A stretch of DNA of 64,000 nucleotides from Firmicutes bacterium TM09-10 (GTDB lineage: Bacteria > Bacillota > Clostridia > Lachnospirales > Lachnospiraceae), in the NCBI GenBank assembly GCA_003481005.1, contig QUKC01000002.1:189996-253995 (forward strand), written 5' to 3'. Below the pieces are notes generated by a model. The model was not told the DNA's origin, made no database searches, and saw only the letters and a program-made list of their open reading frames with translations. Made by a program: the position numbers and the translations under genes. Below are positions 44,224 through 54,097 of the stretch, piece after piece. Position 1 is the stretch's first letter. Each line of letters starts with the position of its first letter.

Positions 44224-45502
44224 CTGCACATCCTCCGGCACTGATTAAAAAGATCGGATTATTGGCGCAAAGCATATGACCTTTTCCTGCCTTTTTCGAC
44301 CGCGAAACCTGAAGCTGCATGATTTCTGCCGTCTTCGAGGTAAACGCTTCCAGACTTTCACATGCCTGCAGTGCTGTTTCCAGCAAAATCGCGGTCACAA
44401 CGATCCGGACGGACGGATTTTTTTCAAAAAGGATGGATAAAATTTCCGGCAGATTTCCCTTCGTCCCGCCAATAAACACAGCGTCCGGCGCAGGAAGGGA
44501 GTCTAATGCCTGCGGCGCTTTTCCAAAAACCACATGCAAATTTCCGCAGCCAAACCGCTCCCGGTTCTTCCCAATCAATTCTACTGCTTTTTCCTCACAC
44601 TCAATCGCATACACGTCTGCCTGTCCTGCCATCAGCGAAAGTTCGACAGAAACAGAACCGGTTCCTGCACCGACATCATAAAGGACTTTCGCGCCTGCCG
44701 CCCCGAGCTTTGCAAGCGCAGCTGCACGCACCTCCTGTTTTGTCATTGGAACCTCTCCCCGGACAAACCAGTCATCCAAAAATCCGGGACCATGTGCCTT
44801 TGCACGCTCCCGCCAACAAGATCCCGTAACAGAATTCTCAGAATCCTTTTTCGCAGATACCGTATCGTTTCCGATATCGTCTGCCGTTTTCTCCCGCTTC
44901 ACCACCAGCACCGCCAGTGGCTCAAATATCTTTTCTGCTATTTCCCGAACTGTTCCGGACACAATCCGTTCTTCCGGATAGGAAAGCTTTTCTCCGACAT
45001 ACGCCCGGCATCCGCCAAATCCAGCCTGCATCAGCTGTCTGCAAAGTTCCTGCGCCGTATTGTCCGGTCCGGTCAAAAAAAATACTTCCGGATTTTCTGT
45101 AACTGCCGCAACAGGATCACAGGCTCTTCCGTGGGCACTCACCACTTTCCAGTCCTGCCACGGCAGCTGCAGTTTCGCAGCCAAATAGGACATGCTTCCG
45201 ATCCCGGGCAGAATGGAAAGCTCTCCGTCCCAATATTTCCCAAGCCCGGTACAAAGGCTGTAACAGCCGGTGTCCCCGGTACAGACCACGCAGGGAAAGC
45301 TGCTGTCAGAACCATACACTGCATCACAGACCGCCTGGGCGGAAACCGCTATTTTCCGATTCTTCGAGCATCCCTCCGGAAGTGTTTCAAGCAGGCGCCC
45401 TGCACCGACAATCAGGTCTGCTTTGCGTAACGCTTCCAACGCTTCCAGTGTCAGGCAGGACTGGCTGCCGGGTCCCATTCCAACGACTGTCAGTTTTCTC
45501 AT
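44216..45502 (-). CDS. cbiET: fused cobalt-precorrin C5-methyltransferase and C15-methyltransferase/decarboxylase
   Basis: 428 residues. The N-terminal CbiE domain (about 1-200) has VVGMGPGSQSCLTLEALEAL and the tetrapyrrole methylase SAH site. A linker of ~30 polar residues follows. The CbiT domain (about 235-420) has the class I methyltransferase motif YDVGAGTGSVSVE. Together these finish ring methylation (C5, C15) and decarboxylate the acetate side chain. The ATG at 45502 overlaps the cbiHJ stop (ATGA); a long open frame upstream belongs to the neighbour. Confidence 0.94.
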   Translation of the reverse strand: MRKLTVVGMGPGSQSCLTLEALEALRKADLIVGAGRLLETLPEGCSKNRKIAVSAQAVCDAVYGSDSSFPCVVCTGDTGCYSLCTGLGKYWDGELSILPGIGSMSYLAAKLQLPWQDWKVVSAHGRACDPVAAVTENPEVFFLTGPDNTAQELCRQLMQAGFGGCRAYVGEKLSYPEERIVSGTVREIAEKIFEPLAVLVVKREKTADDIGNDTVSAKKDSENSVTGSCWRERAKAHGPGFLDDWFVRGEVPMTKQEVRAAALAKLGAAGAKVLYDVGAGTGSVSVELSLMAGQADVYAIECEEKAVELIGKNRERFGCGNLHVVFGKAPQALDSLPAPDAVFIGGTKGNLPEILSILFEKNPSVRIVVTAILLETALQACESLEAFTSKTAEIMQLQVSRSKKAGKGHMLCANNPIFLISAGGCADE

Positions 45503-47025
45503 TCCACAGCGCCTCCTTTTGCATACAGGCTCTCCAGTACAAGGTTCCAGGCTTCTTCTACAGAATACCCTTCTTCCTGCGTCGGTCTGCCAATCACGAC
45601 GAGCGCAGCCTTCTGCAGGCGCGCAGCCTCCTGTTTTTCCAGAAATCCGCCCTTTTTGCCTCCATCCTTCGTCACGAGGATGCCGATATGGTACTGCTCC
45701 ATCAGCGCAATATTTAACGCAGTTGTGAAGGGTCCCTGCAGCGCAAGAATGTGGCTGTGCGGAATCTGAGCCTTTTCGCACAGATCAAGCGCTTCTTTGG
45801 AGGGAAGCACCCGCACATAGAGCCGCTCTTTTTCCACGCCTTCAAACGCCGCAAGCTCCTTGCTGCCCGTCGTCAGCAGGACATTTCCAGAAAGCGTCTG
45901 CAACAGTCCTGCCGCCTCCTTTGCATCCTGTACCCAGTAACAGTCACTGCCGACCTTTGAAGCTCTGCGGCAAACCCGAAGCAGACGGATTTGCTCCTGC
46001 TGCGCCGCCTGACGGATATTTTCGCTCACCTCTGCCGCATAGGGATGGGTCGCATCAATCACAAGATCATAGCCCTTTTCCATCTCCCGCTCCATCTGTG
46101 TCCGGTCCATACGCCCTGCCAGAATCGTTTCCTGCGGCAGTTCCTGCAGCATTTCCTCTCCATACGAGGTCGCTACACTGACTTTAAAAATGACCGGAAG
46201 AGTCAACAGGCGTTGTGCCAGCTCTCTCCCTTCTGTTGTTCCGCCAAACAGCAGGATTCTGAGCTTTTCCTTCCCGCCTGCCCGATTGACCGCCACCCGC
46301 TTTTCATAGCCGCGCTTTGTCACCAACAGACCGTTTTGAAAGCTTGTCCTGCTGCTGCCGATAAAGACCGTCGTAAACATATCCACCTGCTCTTTGGTAA
46401 GCTCCTGCAGCGTGCAGGTTTTCTTCTCTTCATCCTGTCTTCCGATCATCCGCACCCAGCCACAGGGCGTATCCGGTGCATAATACTCGGATACAATCCG
46501 GCACGCCCAGCTTAAATAGTCCGCCCGCTTTTTGCTCGACGGATTGTACAGACAAATGGAAAAATCTCCTGCTGCCGCCGCACGGAGCCGCTTCTCGATC
46601 ACGTCCTTTGGCGTCAGAAGGTCGGACAAGGAAATCACGGCAAAATCGTTCATCAGCGGTGCGCCCAGCCGAGCTGCTCCGGAAAGCGCCGCTGTCACGC
46701 CCGCAACGATCACAACCTCCGTCTCTGGATACTTTTCTGCCAACGACAGTACAAGCCCTGCCATTCCGTACACGCCTGCATCCCCGCTGCAGATCATCGC
46801 CGTCGTTTTTCCACCCTGCGCTGCCAAAAGCGCCATATGACAGCGTTCGACTTCTTTTGTCATACCGCTGACCAGATATTCCTTCTCCGGATAATCTTCC
46901 CGGATTAAATCCGCATAGGCGGTATAGCCACAGATTACTTCTGACTGTTCCAGCGCTTTTTTTGCCTCCAGCGTCATACCATCCCTACCGCCAGGTCCAA
47001 GCCCTACTACAAAAAGACGTTTCAT
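45499..47025 (-). CDS. cbiHJ: fused precorrin-3B C17-methyltransferase and precorrin-6A reductase
   Basis: 508 residues. The N-terminal CbiH domain (about 1-245) begins FVVGLGPGGRDGMTLEAKKAL with CSGDAGVYGMAG. The C-terminal CbiJ/CobK domain (about 258-505) begins RILLFGGTTEGRELAQRL and has DATHPYAAEVSENI and ALQGPF. It joins ring contraction/C17 methylation to the later NAD(P)H-dependent reduction. The fusion has no stop or restart between halves. GGAGAG precedes the ATG. Lies 18 bases after cbiG. Confidence 0.94.
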   Translation of the reverse strand: MKRLFVVGLGPGGRDGMTLEAKKALEQSEVICGYTAYADLIREDYPEKEYLVSGMTKEVERCHMALLAAQGGKTTAMICSGDAGVYGMAGLVLSLAEKYPETEVVIVAGVTAALSGAARLGAPLMNDFAVISLSDLLTPKDVIEKRLRAAAAGDFSICLYNPSSKKRADYLSWACRIVSEYYAPDTPCGWVRMIGRQDEEKKTCTLQELTKEQVDMFTTVFIGSSRTSFQNGLLVTKRGYEKRVAVNRAGGKEKLRILLFGGTTEGRELAQRLLTLPVIFKVSVATSYGEEMLQELPQETILAGRMDRTQMEREMEKGYDLVIDATHPYAAEVSENIRQAAQQEQIRLLRVCRRASKVGSDCYWVQDAKEAAGLLQTLSGNVLLTTGSKELAAFEGVEKERLYVRVLPSKEALDLCEKAQIPHSHILALQGPFTTALNIALMEQYHIGILVTKDGGKKGGFLEKQEAARLQKAALVVIGRPTQEEGYSVEEAWNLVLESLYAKGGAVE

Positions 47026-47043
47026 GGTTTTTCTCTCCGTCCA

Positions 47044-48198
47044 CTATCTGCTTTTAAAGGAAATTTCAACCGTTTTCATCGCAACTGCAATCGTTACTCC
47101 GTTCTGCGCTGTTTTGGGAATCCGTATTTCTCCATTCCCGCTTCCCTTTTTGGCGCTTCGTTCGCAGACATTGTCCACTCCCGTCACCTGCTTTACAAAC
47201 GCCGATGCCGTAAACACTCCCTTCAGATTTCGGAGGGTTTCTGCATCATAGGTTTTCAGCTTCCAAAAATGTTCTGCACAAAAATCAAGCAGTCCCGGTT
47301 CTTCCTTTTTTAAATCGATGCTGCATACCATTTCAATTGCCTCATGCCAGATGCAGTTTTGCTCCATCACTTTTTCAAACAGCGCATCTATCTGTTCTCC
47401 GGAAGCTCCCTTCCGGCACCCGATTCCGACACACAGCGCTTGTGGCACAAGATAAAGGGGCTGACGCTCCCGATCTGCCAACCGGTGGATTCCGACATAA
47501 ATATCACAGGACGCAGCATCTGAAAAAACAACACCCGTCGGCAGTTTCCCGGCAATGGGAAATTCGCTGAACATTTTTTTGGTCTGTCCCCCCAAAAGCC
47601 CTGCGGAAATCTCCTTAATCTTTCCGGGATTTATCACTTTCAGCCCTTCCCGTTTCGCCCAGCTGTCTACTGCCCAGACGCCCCGCACATCCGTTGCCGT
47701 CGTAATCGCTGCCTGCGCGCCTGTCATTTTGGCAAGCTTATCGGCAAGAAGATTCGCGCCACCCAGATGCCCGGATAAAATCGGGATACACCAGTTTGCC
47801 TTTTCATCCATCACAACTACAGCCGGGTCACTCTGCTTTGCCCGGACATAGGGTGCGATCGCGCGCACGGCAATTCCTGCCGCACCGATAAAAAGCAGAT
47901 TGTTGCCCGGCTGAAAAACCCGCTTTGTCCAGTCCGACAGACTTTCGTGATCTGCTCCGAAACACTGTGTAAGTTCCCAGTCTGCGCCGGACGCAGACGA
48001 AACACTTGCGCAAGCTTCTGCAAGCGCTGCGCTGTCAGCATTTCCCTGCGGCATGGCAGACCGCGTGCACGCACCAAAAGCACATGCGGCTAACTCTGCA
48101 GGCGCTGTGCTGCCGGAATTTTTCTGCGGTGCTGCTGTCAGAATCTTCCGCCCGAGTGCCGCGCCATTCTTGCTGAAACAGATCATATAATTACTCAT
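47044..48198 (-). CDS. cbiG: cobalt-precorrin-5A hydrolase
   Basis: 384 residues. Opens the delta-lactone and releases acetaldehyde, the step that marks the anaerobic pathway. The core has FIGAAGIAVRAIAPYV, DEKANWCIPILSGHLGGANLLADKLA and TTATDVRG, followed by GIGCRKGAS in the C-terminal domain. Residues ~30-80 form an Ala-rich stretch with no counterpart in typical CbiG. The ATG at 48198 overlaps the cbiF stop by one base (TGATG). Confidence 0.94.
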   Translation of the reverse strand: MSNYMICFSKNGAALGRKILTAAPQKNSGSTAPAELAACAFGACTRSAMPQGNADSAALAEACASVSSASGADWELTQCFGADHESLSDWTKRVFQPGNNLLFIGAAGIAVRAIAPYVRAKQSDPAVVVMDEKANWCIPILSGHLGGANLLADKLAKMTGAQAAITTATDVRGVWAVDSWAKREGLKVINPGKIKEISAGLLGGQTKKMFSEFPIAGKLPTGVVFSDAASCDIYVGIHRLADRERQPLYLVPQALCVGIGCRKGASGEQIDALFEKVMEQNCIWHEAIEMVCSIDLKKEEPGLLDFCAEHFWKLKTYDAETLRNLKGVFTASAFVKQVTGVDNVCERSAKKGSGNGEIRIPKTAQNGVTIAVAMKTVEISFKSR

Positions 48199-48989
48199 CA
48201 GACCGCCCCACCGCAGCAAACGTCTGCTCCGCCGGCATCTGTTCCCTGCCGGTACTCTGTCGTAAACGCCGGGTCATACAGACACGATCTGTCATAAACA
48301 TCCCCGAGGAAATTTCCGACCATTACAAGCGCTGTTTTGGATATGCCGGCTTCTTTTCCGCACCGGGCAAGTTTTCCCAGCGGACAGCGCAGCGTGCGCT
48401 CTTCCGGCCAGCTTGCCTTGTATACAATTGCTGCCGGTGTCTGCTCCGTGTAAGCGCCCTTTAACAGCTCGCGCTGTAGTCCCTCCAGCATCCCGGCGCT
48501 CAGGAAAATGACCATCGCGCAGCCGTGCGCCGCAAGGGAAGCGATCGACTCTGCTTCCGGCACCGGCGTCCGCCCCGCCATCCGCGTAATGATCACGCTC
48601 TGCGTAATGCCCGGCAGCGTGTATTCTGCATCCAGAGCTGCTGCCGCACCACAGAAGCTCGAAACGCCAGGCGTCACATCGTAAGCAATCTTCTGCTCTT
48701 TCAGGCAGTCGATCTGCTCTCGAATCGCTCCGTACAGGCTCGGGTCGCCCGTATGCAGCCGCACTGTCATCTGCTGTCTGCTTTCCGCCTCTTCCATGAC
48801 GGCAATCACTTCTTCCAGCGTCATCTGCGCGCTGTTATAAATTCTGCAGTCTTTTTTTGCAAACCCGAGCAGTGCCGGATTGACCAGACTGCCCGCATAA
48901 ACAATAACATCCGCTTCTTCCAGAAGCCTGCGCCCCCGCAGTGTGATCAGATCCGGTGCGCCGCAGCCTGCCCCAACAAAATGAACCAC
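48198..48989 (-). CDS. cbiF: cobalt-precorrin-4 C11-methyltransferase
   Basis: 263 residues of the tetrapyrrole methylase family: FVGAGCGAPDLITLRGRRLLEEADVIVYAGSLV at the start, LHTGDPSLYGA, TPGVSSFCGAAAAL. The start codon is a GTG at 48989 with GGAG seven bases before it, which spans the cbiL stop. Sits between cbiL and cbiG, as expected for consecutive steps. Confidence 0.95.
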   Translation of the reverse strand: MVHFVGAGCGAPDLITLRGRRLLEEADVIVYAGSLVNPALLGFAKKDCRIYNSAQMTLEEVIAVMEEAESRQQMTVRLHTGDPSLYGAIREQIDCLKEQKIAYDVTPGVSSFCGAAAALDAEYTLPGITQSVIITRMAGRTPVPEAESIASLAAHGCAMVIFLSAGMLEGLQRELLKGAYTEQTPAAIVYKASWPEERTLRCPLGKLARCGKEAGISKTALVMVGNFLGDVYDRSCLYDPAFTTEYRQGTDAGGADVCCGGAV

Positions 48990-48993
48990 TTCT

Positions 48994-49689
48994 TTACTCC
49001 TTTACAATCACAGTTGTGAAATATCCATAAGCCTCGTTTTCCAAAAGACCGTCCTTAACGACTTCTCCCGGCAGACCGCAGTTTTTTATGCTGAAAACCT
49101 CCCGCACGCCGGGTTTTGTCTCCAGCACCCTGTGGATTTCATCCATACATTTCCCGGCTTTCATCAGTACATAGTTGCCCTCCGGCTGCATCTGCTTTTC
49201 CAGATTTCCATAGGAAGCCGGAACAATATGGAGCGGCAGATCGCGCTGCGTCAGCCCCGTATTCGCTGCAGCCGCCGCCGCACAGAAGCTCGTCACGCCC
49301 GGTATCATGACTGTCTGATAGCCGTCTGCCTGAATTTCTTCTGCCAGATACTGCCATGTCGCATAGACGGATACATCTCCCAGTACTGGCATCGCCACAT
49401 TTTTCCCGGCTTCTAAAAGTGCTTCGATCTGTCGGATACTGTTTTCATGTTCTTTTTTTTCTGCTTCCCTTTTCCCGGACATGGAAAAAGGAAGCGACAA
49501 AATCTCTTTGTCGTCCAGTCCGACCGCCTGCTTTGCAATTTCCAGCGCGGTTTCCTGTTTTCCCATCACTCGTGCCGCTACGATGCTGTCTGCTTTCTTC
49601 AAAATGCGTACCGCCTTGACCGTCATCAGCTCCGGATCTCCCGGCCCCGTGCTCACTCCGTAAAAAATCCCCTTTATGTTTCCTGACAC
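48994..49689 (-). CDS. cbiL: cobalt-precorrin-2 C20-methyltransferase
   Basis: 231 residues: YGVSTGPGDPELMTVKAVRIL, PVLGDVSVYATW, PGVTSFCAAAAA. It methylates C20 of cobalt-factor II/precorrin-2, the first committed methylation after cobalt insertion. The start is a GTG at 49689 with GGAG at good spacing. Overlaps the end of cbiD by 16 bases. Confidence 0.94.
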   Translation of the reverse strand: MSGNIKGIFYGVSTGPGDPELMTVKAVRILKKADSIVAARVMGKQETALEIAKQAVGLDDKEILSLPFSMSGKREAEKKEHENSIRQIEALLEAGKNVAMPVLGDVSVYATWQYLAEEIQADGYQTVMIPGVTSFCAAAAAANTGLTQRDLPLHIVPASYGNLEKQMQPEGNYVLMKAGKCMDEIHRVLETKPGVREVFSIKNCGLPGEVVKDGLLENEAYGYFTTVIVKE

Positions 49690-50786
49690 TGAATTTCTCC
49701 TAACACTCCAAACCGGTTGCTGAACACCAGAACCGTAACTTCCACCGTACCGCCCAGCCGGTGCGCTGCATGCTGTCCGATCTTTTTCATCAGACTCTGC
49801 ATGACCGCTTCTTTTTTACCTTCCTCATCCAGAATTTCCAGACAGGCGTCCGTCGTCGCAGCCTCCATCAGTCTGCCGATCGCATCCCGGCTTACGCCCG
49901 CCAGTGCGGCATGGGCGGCGAACAGCTCACACCGGCAGTCTGCAACCCTGGAATGCGTATTCATAATACCACCCGCCAGCTTGACAAGCTTGCCGATGTG
50001 CCCCACCAATATGACCTTTGAAAATCCGCTGCTGACTGCAAAATCGAAGGCTTCCCCGATATAATTGGAACACTGTACCGGCGTCATGGAGGCAAATTCC
50101 GGTCGATCCTTTAAAAATTCCATTCCGTAATTGCCCGGTGTCAGTAAAAGTGCCTCTTCCCCCAATGCCCTTCGCTGACGTATTTCCAGACCGATGGTAT
50201 CCACAAGCGCCTGCACGCTTTTCGGCTCAACAATTCCGGTCGTTCCGAGAATCGATATTCCGCCCTGGATGCCAAGCTGCGGATTGAAGGTCTTTTTGGC
50301 AAGCGCTTCCCCGGACGGCACAAATACCGTCAGCAAAAGTCCGCCCTCATAGCCTGCGTCCAGGCACTCTGCCTCCGCCTCCTGTAAAATCATCCGCCGC
50401 GGGACAGAATTGATCGCCGCTGCGCCAACCGGCTGTTCCAGCCCTGGCTTTGTCACCCTGCCGACACCGATGCCTCCGTCGATAACGATCTTGGTTCCCG
50501 CCGTTTTTTTTGCTTTGACACAGATCAGGGACTGCGCGGTGACATCGATATCGTCTCCTGCGTCCTTGCGCACGCCACAGCTGACCCAGCCGTCGCCGCT
50601 TTGAATTTCTTCCACCGCCGTCGTGACCAAAAGCCCCTTCGGCGTCAGGACGGAAATTTCTTCTGTTTTTTGTCCGCCAAGCAGCATCCGGACGGCAGCC
50701 TTTCCCGCCAGCGCCGCACACGTTCCTGTGGTGTAGCCGCAGCGCAGCTTCTGCTGTCCCTGCTGAATATAATGTTCAAACTCCAT
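49674..50786 (-). CDS. cbiD: cobalt-precorrin-5B C1-methyltransferase
   Basis: 370 residues. KLRCGYTTGTCAALAGKAA is the family signature at the N-terminus; GIGVGRVTKPGL, GTTGIVEPKS and LVGHIGKLVKLAGGI follow. It methylates C1 in the anaerobic route. The ATG at 50786 was chosen for its AGGATC site and family length; the upstream open frame to 50903 includes the promoter. First gene of the operon; a 19-codon reading frame with a stronger ribosome site overlaps its start. Confidence 0.94.
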   Translation of the reverse strand: MEFEHYIQQGQQKLRCGYTTGTCAALAGKAAVRMLLGGQKTEEISVLTPKGLLVTTAVEEIQSGDGWVSCGVRKDAGDDIDVTAQSLICVKAKKTAGTKIVIDGGIGVGRVTKPGLEQPVGAAAINSVPRRMILQEAEAECLDAGYEGGLLLTVFVPSGEALAKKTFNPQLGIQGGISILGTTGIVEPKSVQALVDTIGLEIRQRRALGEEALLLTPGNYGMEFLKDRPEFASMTPVQCSNYIGEAFDFAVSSGFSKVILVGHIGKLVKLAGGIMNTHSRVADCRCELFAAHAALAGVSRDAIGRLMEAATTDACLEILDEEGKKEAVMQSLMKKIGQHAAHRLGGTVEVTVLVFSNRFGVLGEIQCQET

Positions 50787-50835
50787 TTTCGATCCTATCT
50801 GCTGCCTCTGTTTTTGCCAGCGCCCTTTCCACCAT
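50776..50835 (-). CDS. possible 19-residue leader peptide before cbiD
   Basis: An ATG preceded by GGAGG at ideal spacing opens a 19-codon frame (MVERALAKTEAADRIENGV) that ends ten bases past the cbiD start. The cbiD site itself is weaker. It may load ribosomes for coupled translation or act as a regulatory leader. No biased codon run (such as Cys, Met or Arg clusters) points to classic attenuation. Evidence is limited to the ribosome site and the overlap. Confidence 0.4.
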   Translation of the reverse strand: MVERALAKTEAADRIENGV

Positions 50836-50880
50836 AGATGCCTCCTGCACAGAGGAATTTCTGCTTTCACGCTGTAACCT

Positions 50881-50909
50881 ATCATACAAAAAAATACACG
50901 CAAAGTAAA
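50881..50909 (-). promoter_or_regulatory. promoter of the cobalamin operon
   Basis: Minus strand TTTACT (50904-50909), 17-base spacer, TATGAT (50881-50886), about 95 bases before cbiD. The predicted leader of under 100 bases is too short for a cobalamin riboswitch, and no B12-box-like sequence is visible in it. Confidence 0.6.
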
Positions 50910-50917
50910 CGTTATTT

Positions 50918-51595
50918 TTATCCAACTACCTGCCCTGCCGCAATCAAAAAGACACCGCCGTAATAAAACAGCAGCAACACCGCGCCCTGCAGACGGCTTT
51001 CGTAGCCGCTTAGCAGCCGCCAGATCAGAATATTGTCTGAAATGAAAAATCCAACCGCGCCAAAAGCCGTGAGCATGCTGCCGAAATCTCTCTGCTGCAC
51101 ACAGTAGGTAATCGCGCCCGCCGTCATCCCACTCAGAACCAGCCCATAGGCCACAACAGCCAAAATCTCCCTGCCGCTTTTTCCGACGATCTGTTTTCGG
51201 TGTATCAGGTACATCCCCGCCAGCAGAATAACAAAGCTGACCACTGTAGCGATGCTAACATGCGCTTCGGAAAAATACGCCGCCAGATAGCAGATATGCC
51301 CCAGTGCAAACACACACGCGCCGAAATTAAAAATCTGTTCCAGCAAGACGTCCGCGACCGCACAGCAAAGCGTCGCTGCCAGCACAAAGCGTGCTGCCAG
51401 GTTGTTCTGCTGCCATACCGCTGCGCCTGCGACGAGGGCTGCAATCAGCGTCGTCCCGCCTTTTAACATCAGGGTTTGTGTTGTTTTATGTTCTCTCTGC
51501 CTCTCATAAAGGCTGCCGCTCATAAGCATCAGAGCCGCCGCTGCTCCTAAAAACAGCGCCGGCTCCTCCTGCAGCCATATCCGGAAAGCTTCCAT
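50918..51595 (-). CDS. YhhN-family membrane protein
   Basis: 225 residues, about eight hydrophobic segments, with the FALGHICYLAAYF segment typical of the YhhN (TMEM86, lysoplasmalogenase) family. Bacterial members may hydrolyse the vinyl-ether bond of lysoplasmalogens; activity here is inferred from family only, but plasmalogens occur in anaerobic Clostridia. The ATG at 51595 has GGAGG just before it. It starts 13 bases after glgD, so is probably the tail of the glycogen operon, and it precedes the cobalamin promoter. Confidence 0.85.
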   Translation of the reverse strand: MEAFRIWLQEEPALFLGAAAALMLMSGSLYERQREHKTTQTLMLKGGTTLIAALVAGAAVWQQNNLAARFVLAATLCCAVADVLLEQIFNFGACVFALGHICYLAAYFSEAHVSIATVVSFVILLAGMYLIHRKQIVGKSGREILAVVAYGLVLSGMTAGAITYCVQQRDFGSMLTAFGAVGFFISDNILIWRLLSGYESRLQGAVLLLFYYGGVFLIAAGQVVG

Positions 51596-51608
51596 AGGAA
51601 TCCTCCAT

Positions 51609-52754
51609 TTATACACTGCGATACTTTGCTACATATACAGGGAAGCTGTCTGCTCCCTTGATTTCCTTTCCTGCTGAAATCGTTACGTTTTTGTCCGTAA
51701 TGACATATTCTACATTAGCGCCCTCGCCAACGATTGTATCCTGCATCAGGACGCAGTTTTTCACCTTAGCACCTTTCGCAATTCTGACGCCACGGAACAG
51801 AATACTGTTCTCCACTTCGCCTTCGATGATGCAACCGTCTGCGGACATGATGTTCTTCGCTTTGGAGCCCTGAATGTAACGGGTCGGGTTGTCGTCACGA
51901 ATCTTGGTGTAGATCGGGTTGCCGCCAAACAGACCGTCCAGATTTTCATCCTTTAACAGCTTCATATTCTCATCGAAATAGCTCTTGATATCACTGATGC
52001 GCGCCAGATAGCCATTAAATTCAAAGCCTCTGACATTCAGACGCTCCAGGTTCGGTGCCAGCAGATCACGGTCAAAATAAACCATGCCCTTACTATAGGC
52101 TTCGCTGATCATATGTACCAGAAATTCCCTTTCAATGATGTAAATGTTCATGGAAAGGTTCTGAACTCCCTCGTCCTCCGGATTGATCCGCAGCTGACGG
52201 ATTCTGCCGTCATCGTCCAGTTCAAACGTGTAGTACAGATCCTTTGTAATATCAAACGGTTTTTTCATTCCGACGGGAATTTCCTGCTTCTTATATGCGA
52301 TCGTCACATCCGCACCGCTTTCGATATGCTGCTCCAGCATCGCTGTAAAATCGAAGTTTACCGCAAGGTTAGCGTCAGACATCACGACATATTTTTCTCT
52401 CGCATCCTTTAACATATCCAGAATGCTCGCCAATGCTTCGATTCTTCCGTTGTATACTTTCACGGTATTGGAAGCAAACGGAGGCACGATATTGAGTCCG
52501 CCGTATTTACGGGTTAAATCCCATTCTCTGCCGGAGCCGAGATGATCCATCAGAGAGTGATAATTTTTACGGACGATCAGAGAAACATTGTCGATTCCGC
52601 AGTTCACCATGCTTGATAAAATAAAGTCTACCATACGGTAACGGCCTGCAAAGGGAATGGAAGCCATCAGACGCTCCGTGACAAGCTCCGGAACCAGACC
52701 ATCATAGCTGTTGGGGAAAATAATTCCCAGCGCGTTCGCATTGGAGTTTACCAT
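51609..52754 (-). CDS. glgD: glucose-1-phosphate adenylyltransferase-like subunit GlgD
   Basis: 381 residues. The N-terminal nucleotidyltransferase-like fold starts [37 protein letters not shown], in which the catalytic GGxGxRL loop of GlgC is lost. A C-terminal left-handed beta-helix follows ([25 protein letters not shown]). Such GlgD proteins form a hetero-oligomer with GlgC and modulate it. Overlaps glgC by 7 bases. Confidence 0.93.
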   Translation of the reverse strand: MVNSNANALGIIFPNSYDGLVPELVTERLMASIPFAGRYRMVDFILSSMVNCGIDNVSLIVRKNYHSLMDHLGSGREWDLTRKYGGLNIVPPFASNTVKVYNGRIEALASILDMLKDAREKYVVMSDANLAVNFDFTAMLEQHIESGADVTIAYKKQEIPVGMKKPFDITKDLYYTFELDDDGRIRQLRINPEDEGVQNLSMNIYIIEREFLVHMISEAYSKGMVYFDRDLLAPNLERLNVRGFEFNGYLARISDIKSYFDENMKLLKDENLDGLFGGNPIYTKIRDDNPTRYIQGSKAKNIMSADGCIIEGEVENSILFRGVRIAKGAKVKNCVLMQDTIVGEGANVEYVITDKNVTISAGKEIKGADSFPVYVAKYRSV

Positions 52755-53956
52755 TGTTCTTCACCATCCTTTACATTTTGATCGATCATCGCTGCAGGGC
52801 CGACCTTTGCGCCGTCTCCGATATAAACACCGGAACCGATGGTTGCAACGCTGCCTGCGCCGTCTTTCGGCATCTCACCTACAACCGCGTTTTCGCCGAT
52901 CACGACATTTTCTGCAACAATACAGTGTTTGACGGATGCGCCCTTTTTGATGACGGTGCCTCCCATTACAACTGCATCTTCGATCTCAACGCCCTCTTCT
53001 ACCGATACGCCGGAGAACAGGATCGAATGCTTGACATGTCCTGCGATCCTGCATCCGTCCGTCACCATGGAATTTTCCACAACGCCGGTATCCAAAATTC
53101 TGTGACCGGTTTTCCCACTGTTTCGACTGTAGATTTTCCAGTCATCCTCAAATAAGTTAATGCCGCTGTGCTCCGGATCGAGGACCTCCATGTTTGCTTC
53201 CCAGAGAGAGCTGATGGTTCCGACGTCTTTCCAGTAGCCGCTGAAATGATAAGCGTACATATCTCTGCCGTCACGCAGCAGGCTCGGAATGACGTTTTTG
53301 CCGAAATCGTTTTCAGATTCCGGATCCGCCTCATCCTCGATCAGATATTTCTTTAAAACATCCCAGTTGAAAATGTAGATTCCCATCGACGCAAGATTTG
53401 ACTTAGGTTCCTTGGGTTTTTCCTGGAATGCGGTGATCTTGTCGTTTTCGTCCGTTACCATCAAACCGAAACGAGATGCCTCTTCCCACGGCACTTCCAT
53501 AACAGCAACGGAGAATTCTGCGCCCTTTTCTTTATGGAAGCGTAAAAAATCGCTGTAGTCCTGTTTGCAAATCTGGTCGCCGGACAGGATGATGACGTAT
53601 TTGGGATTATAGCGCTCGATAAACGGGATGTTCTGATAGATTGCGTTCGCTGTTCCCTTATACCAGTCGGATCCGGATGCCTTCTGATAAGGCGGCAGAA
53701 CATGCACGCCTCCAATTAAGCGGTCCAAATCCCAGGGCTGTCCGTTTCCAATATATTCGTTCAGCACCATAGGCTGATACTGTGTCAGAATGCCTACTGT
53801 ATCAATCCCGGAATTGACACAATTGGAAAGCGGGAAATCGATAATCCGGTACTTTCCACCAAACGGAACGGCAGGCTTTGCAAGTCTCTGGGTCAATGCA
53901 TACAGACGCGATCCCTGTCCGCCTGCAAGCAGCATTGCAATCATTTCTTTTGCCAT
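52748..53956 (-). CDS. glgC: glucose-1-phosphate adenylyltransferase
   Basis: 402 residues. Makes ADP-glucose for glycogen. The active pyrophosphorylase loop [12 protein letters not shown] is at 11-22, with [16 protein letters not shown] and the sugar-binding EKPKEPKSN region. A C-terminal beta-helix follows. GGGGGAAG precedes the ATG. It is the first gene of glgC-glgD-yhhN. No glycogen synthase or branching enzyme is in the window. Confidence 0.96.
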   Translation of the reverse strand: MAKEMIAMLLAGGQGSRLYALTQRLAKPAVPFGGKYRIIDFPLSNCVNSGIDTVGILTQYQPMVLNEYIGNGQPWDLDRLIGGVHVLPPYQKASGSDWYKGTANAIYQNIPFIERYNPKYVIILSGDQICKQDYSDFLRFHKEKGAEFSVAVMEVPWEEASRFGLMVTDENDKITAFQEKPKEPKSNLASMGIYIFNWDVLKKYLIEDEADPESENDFGKNVIPSLLRDGRDMYAYHFSGYWKDVGTISSLWEANMEVLDPEHSGINLFEDDWKIYSRNSGKTGHRILDTGVVENSMVTDGCRIAGHVKHSILFSGVSVEEGVEIEDAVVMGGTVIKKGASVKHCIVAENVVIGENAVVGEMPKDGAGSVATIGSGVYIGDGAKVGPAAMIDQNVKDGEEQW

Positions 53957-54097
53957 GAAGTCTTCCCCCTGTATTTATTCTTGTAATATATTCAATATTA
54001 CCATAAGAGACCACTTTTTCCCAGTCTATTTTTGTACTTTTGCAAAATTTTATTCTTTCCTCACAGATCTTTTTCGTCCTGTTTTCTTTTTTTTCAA

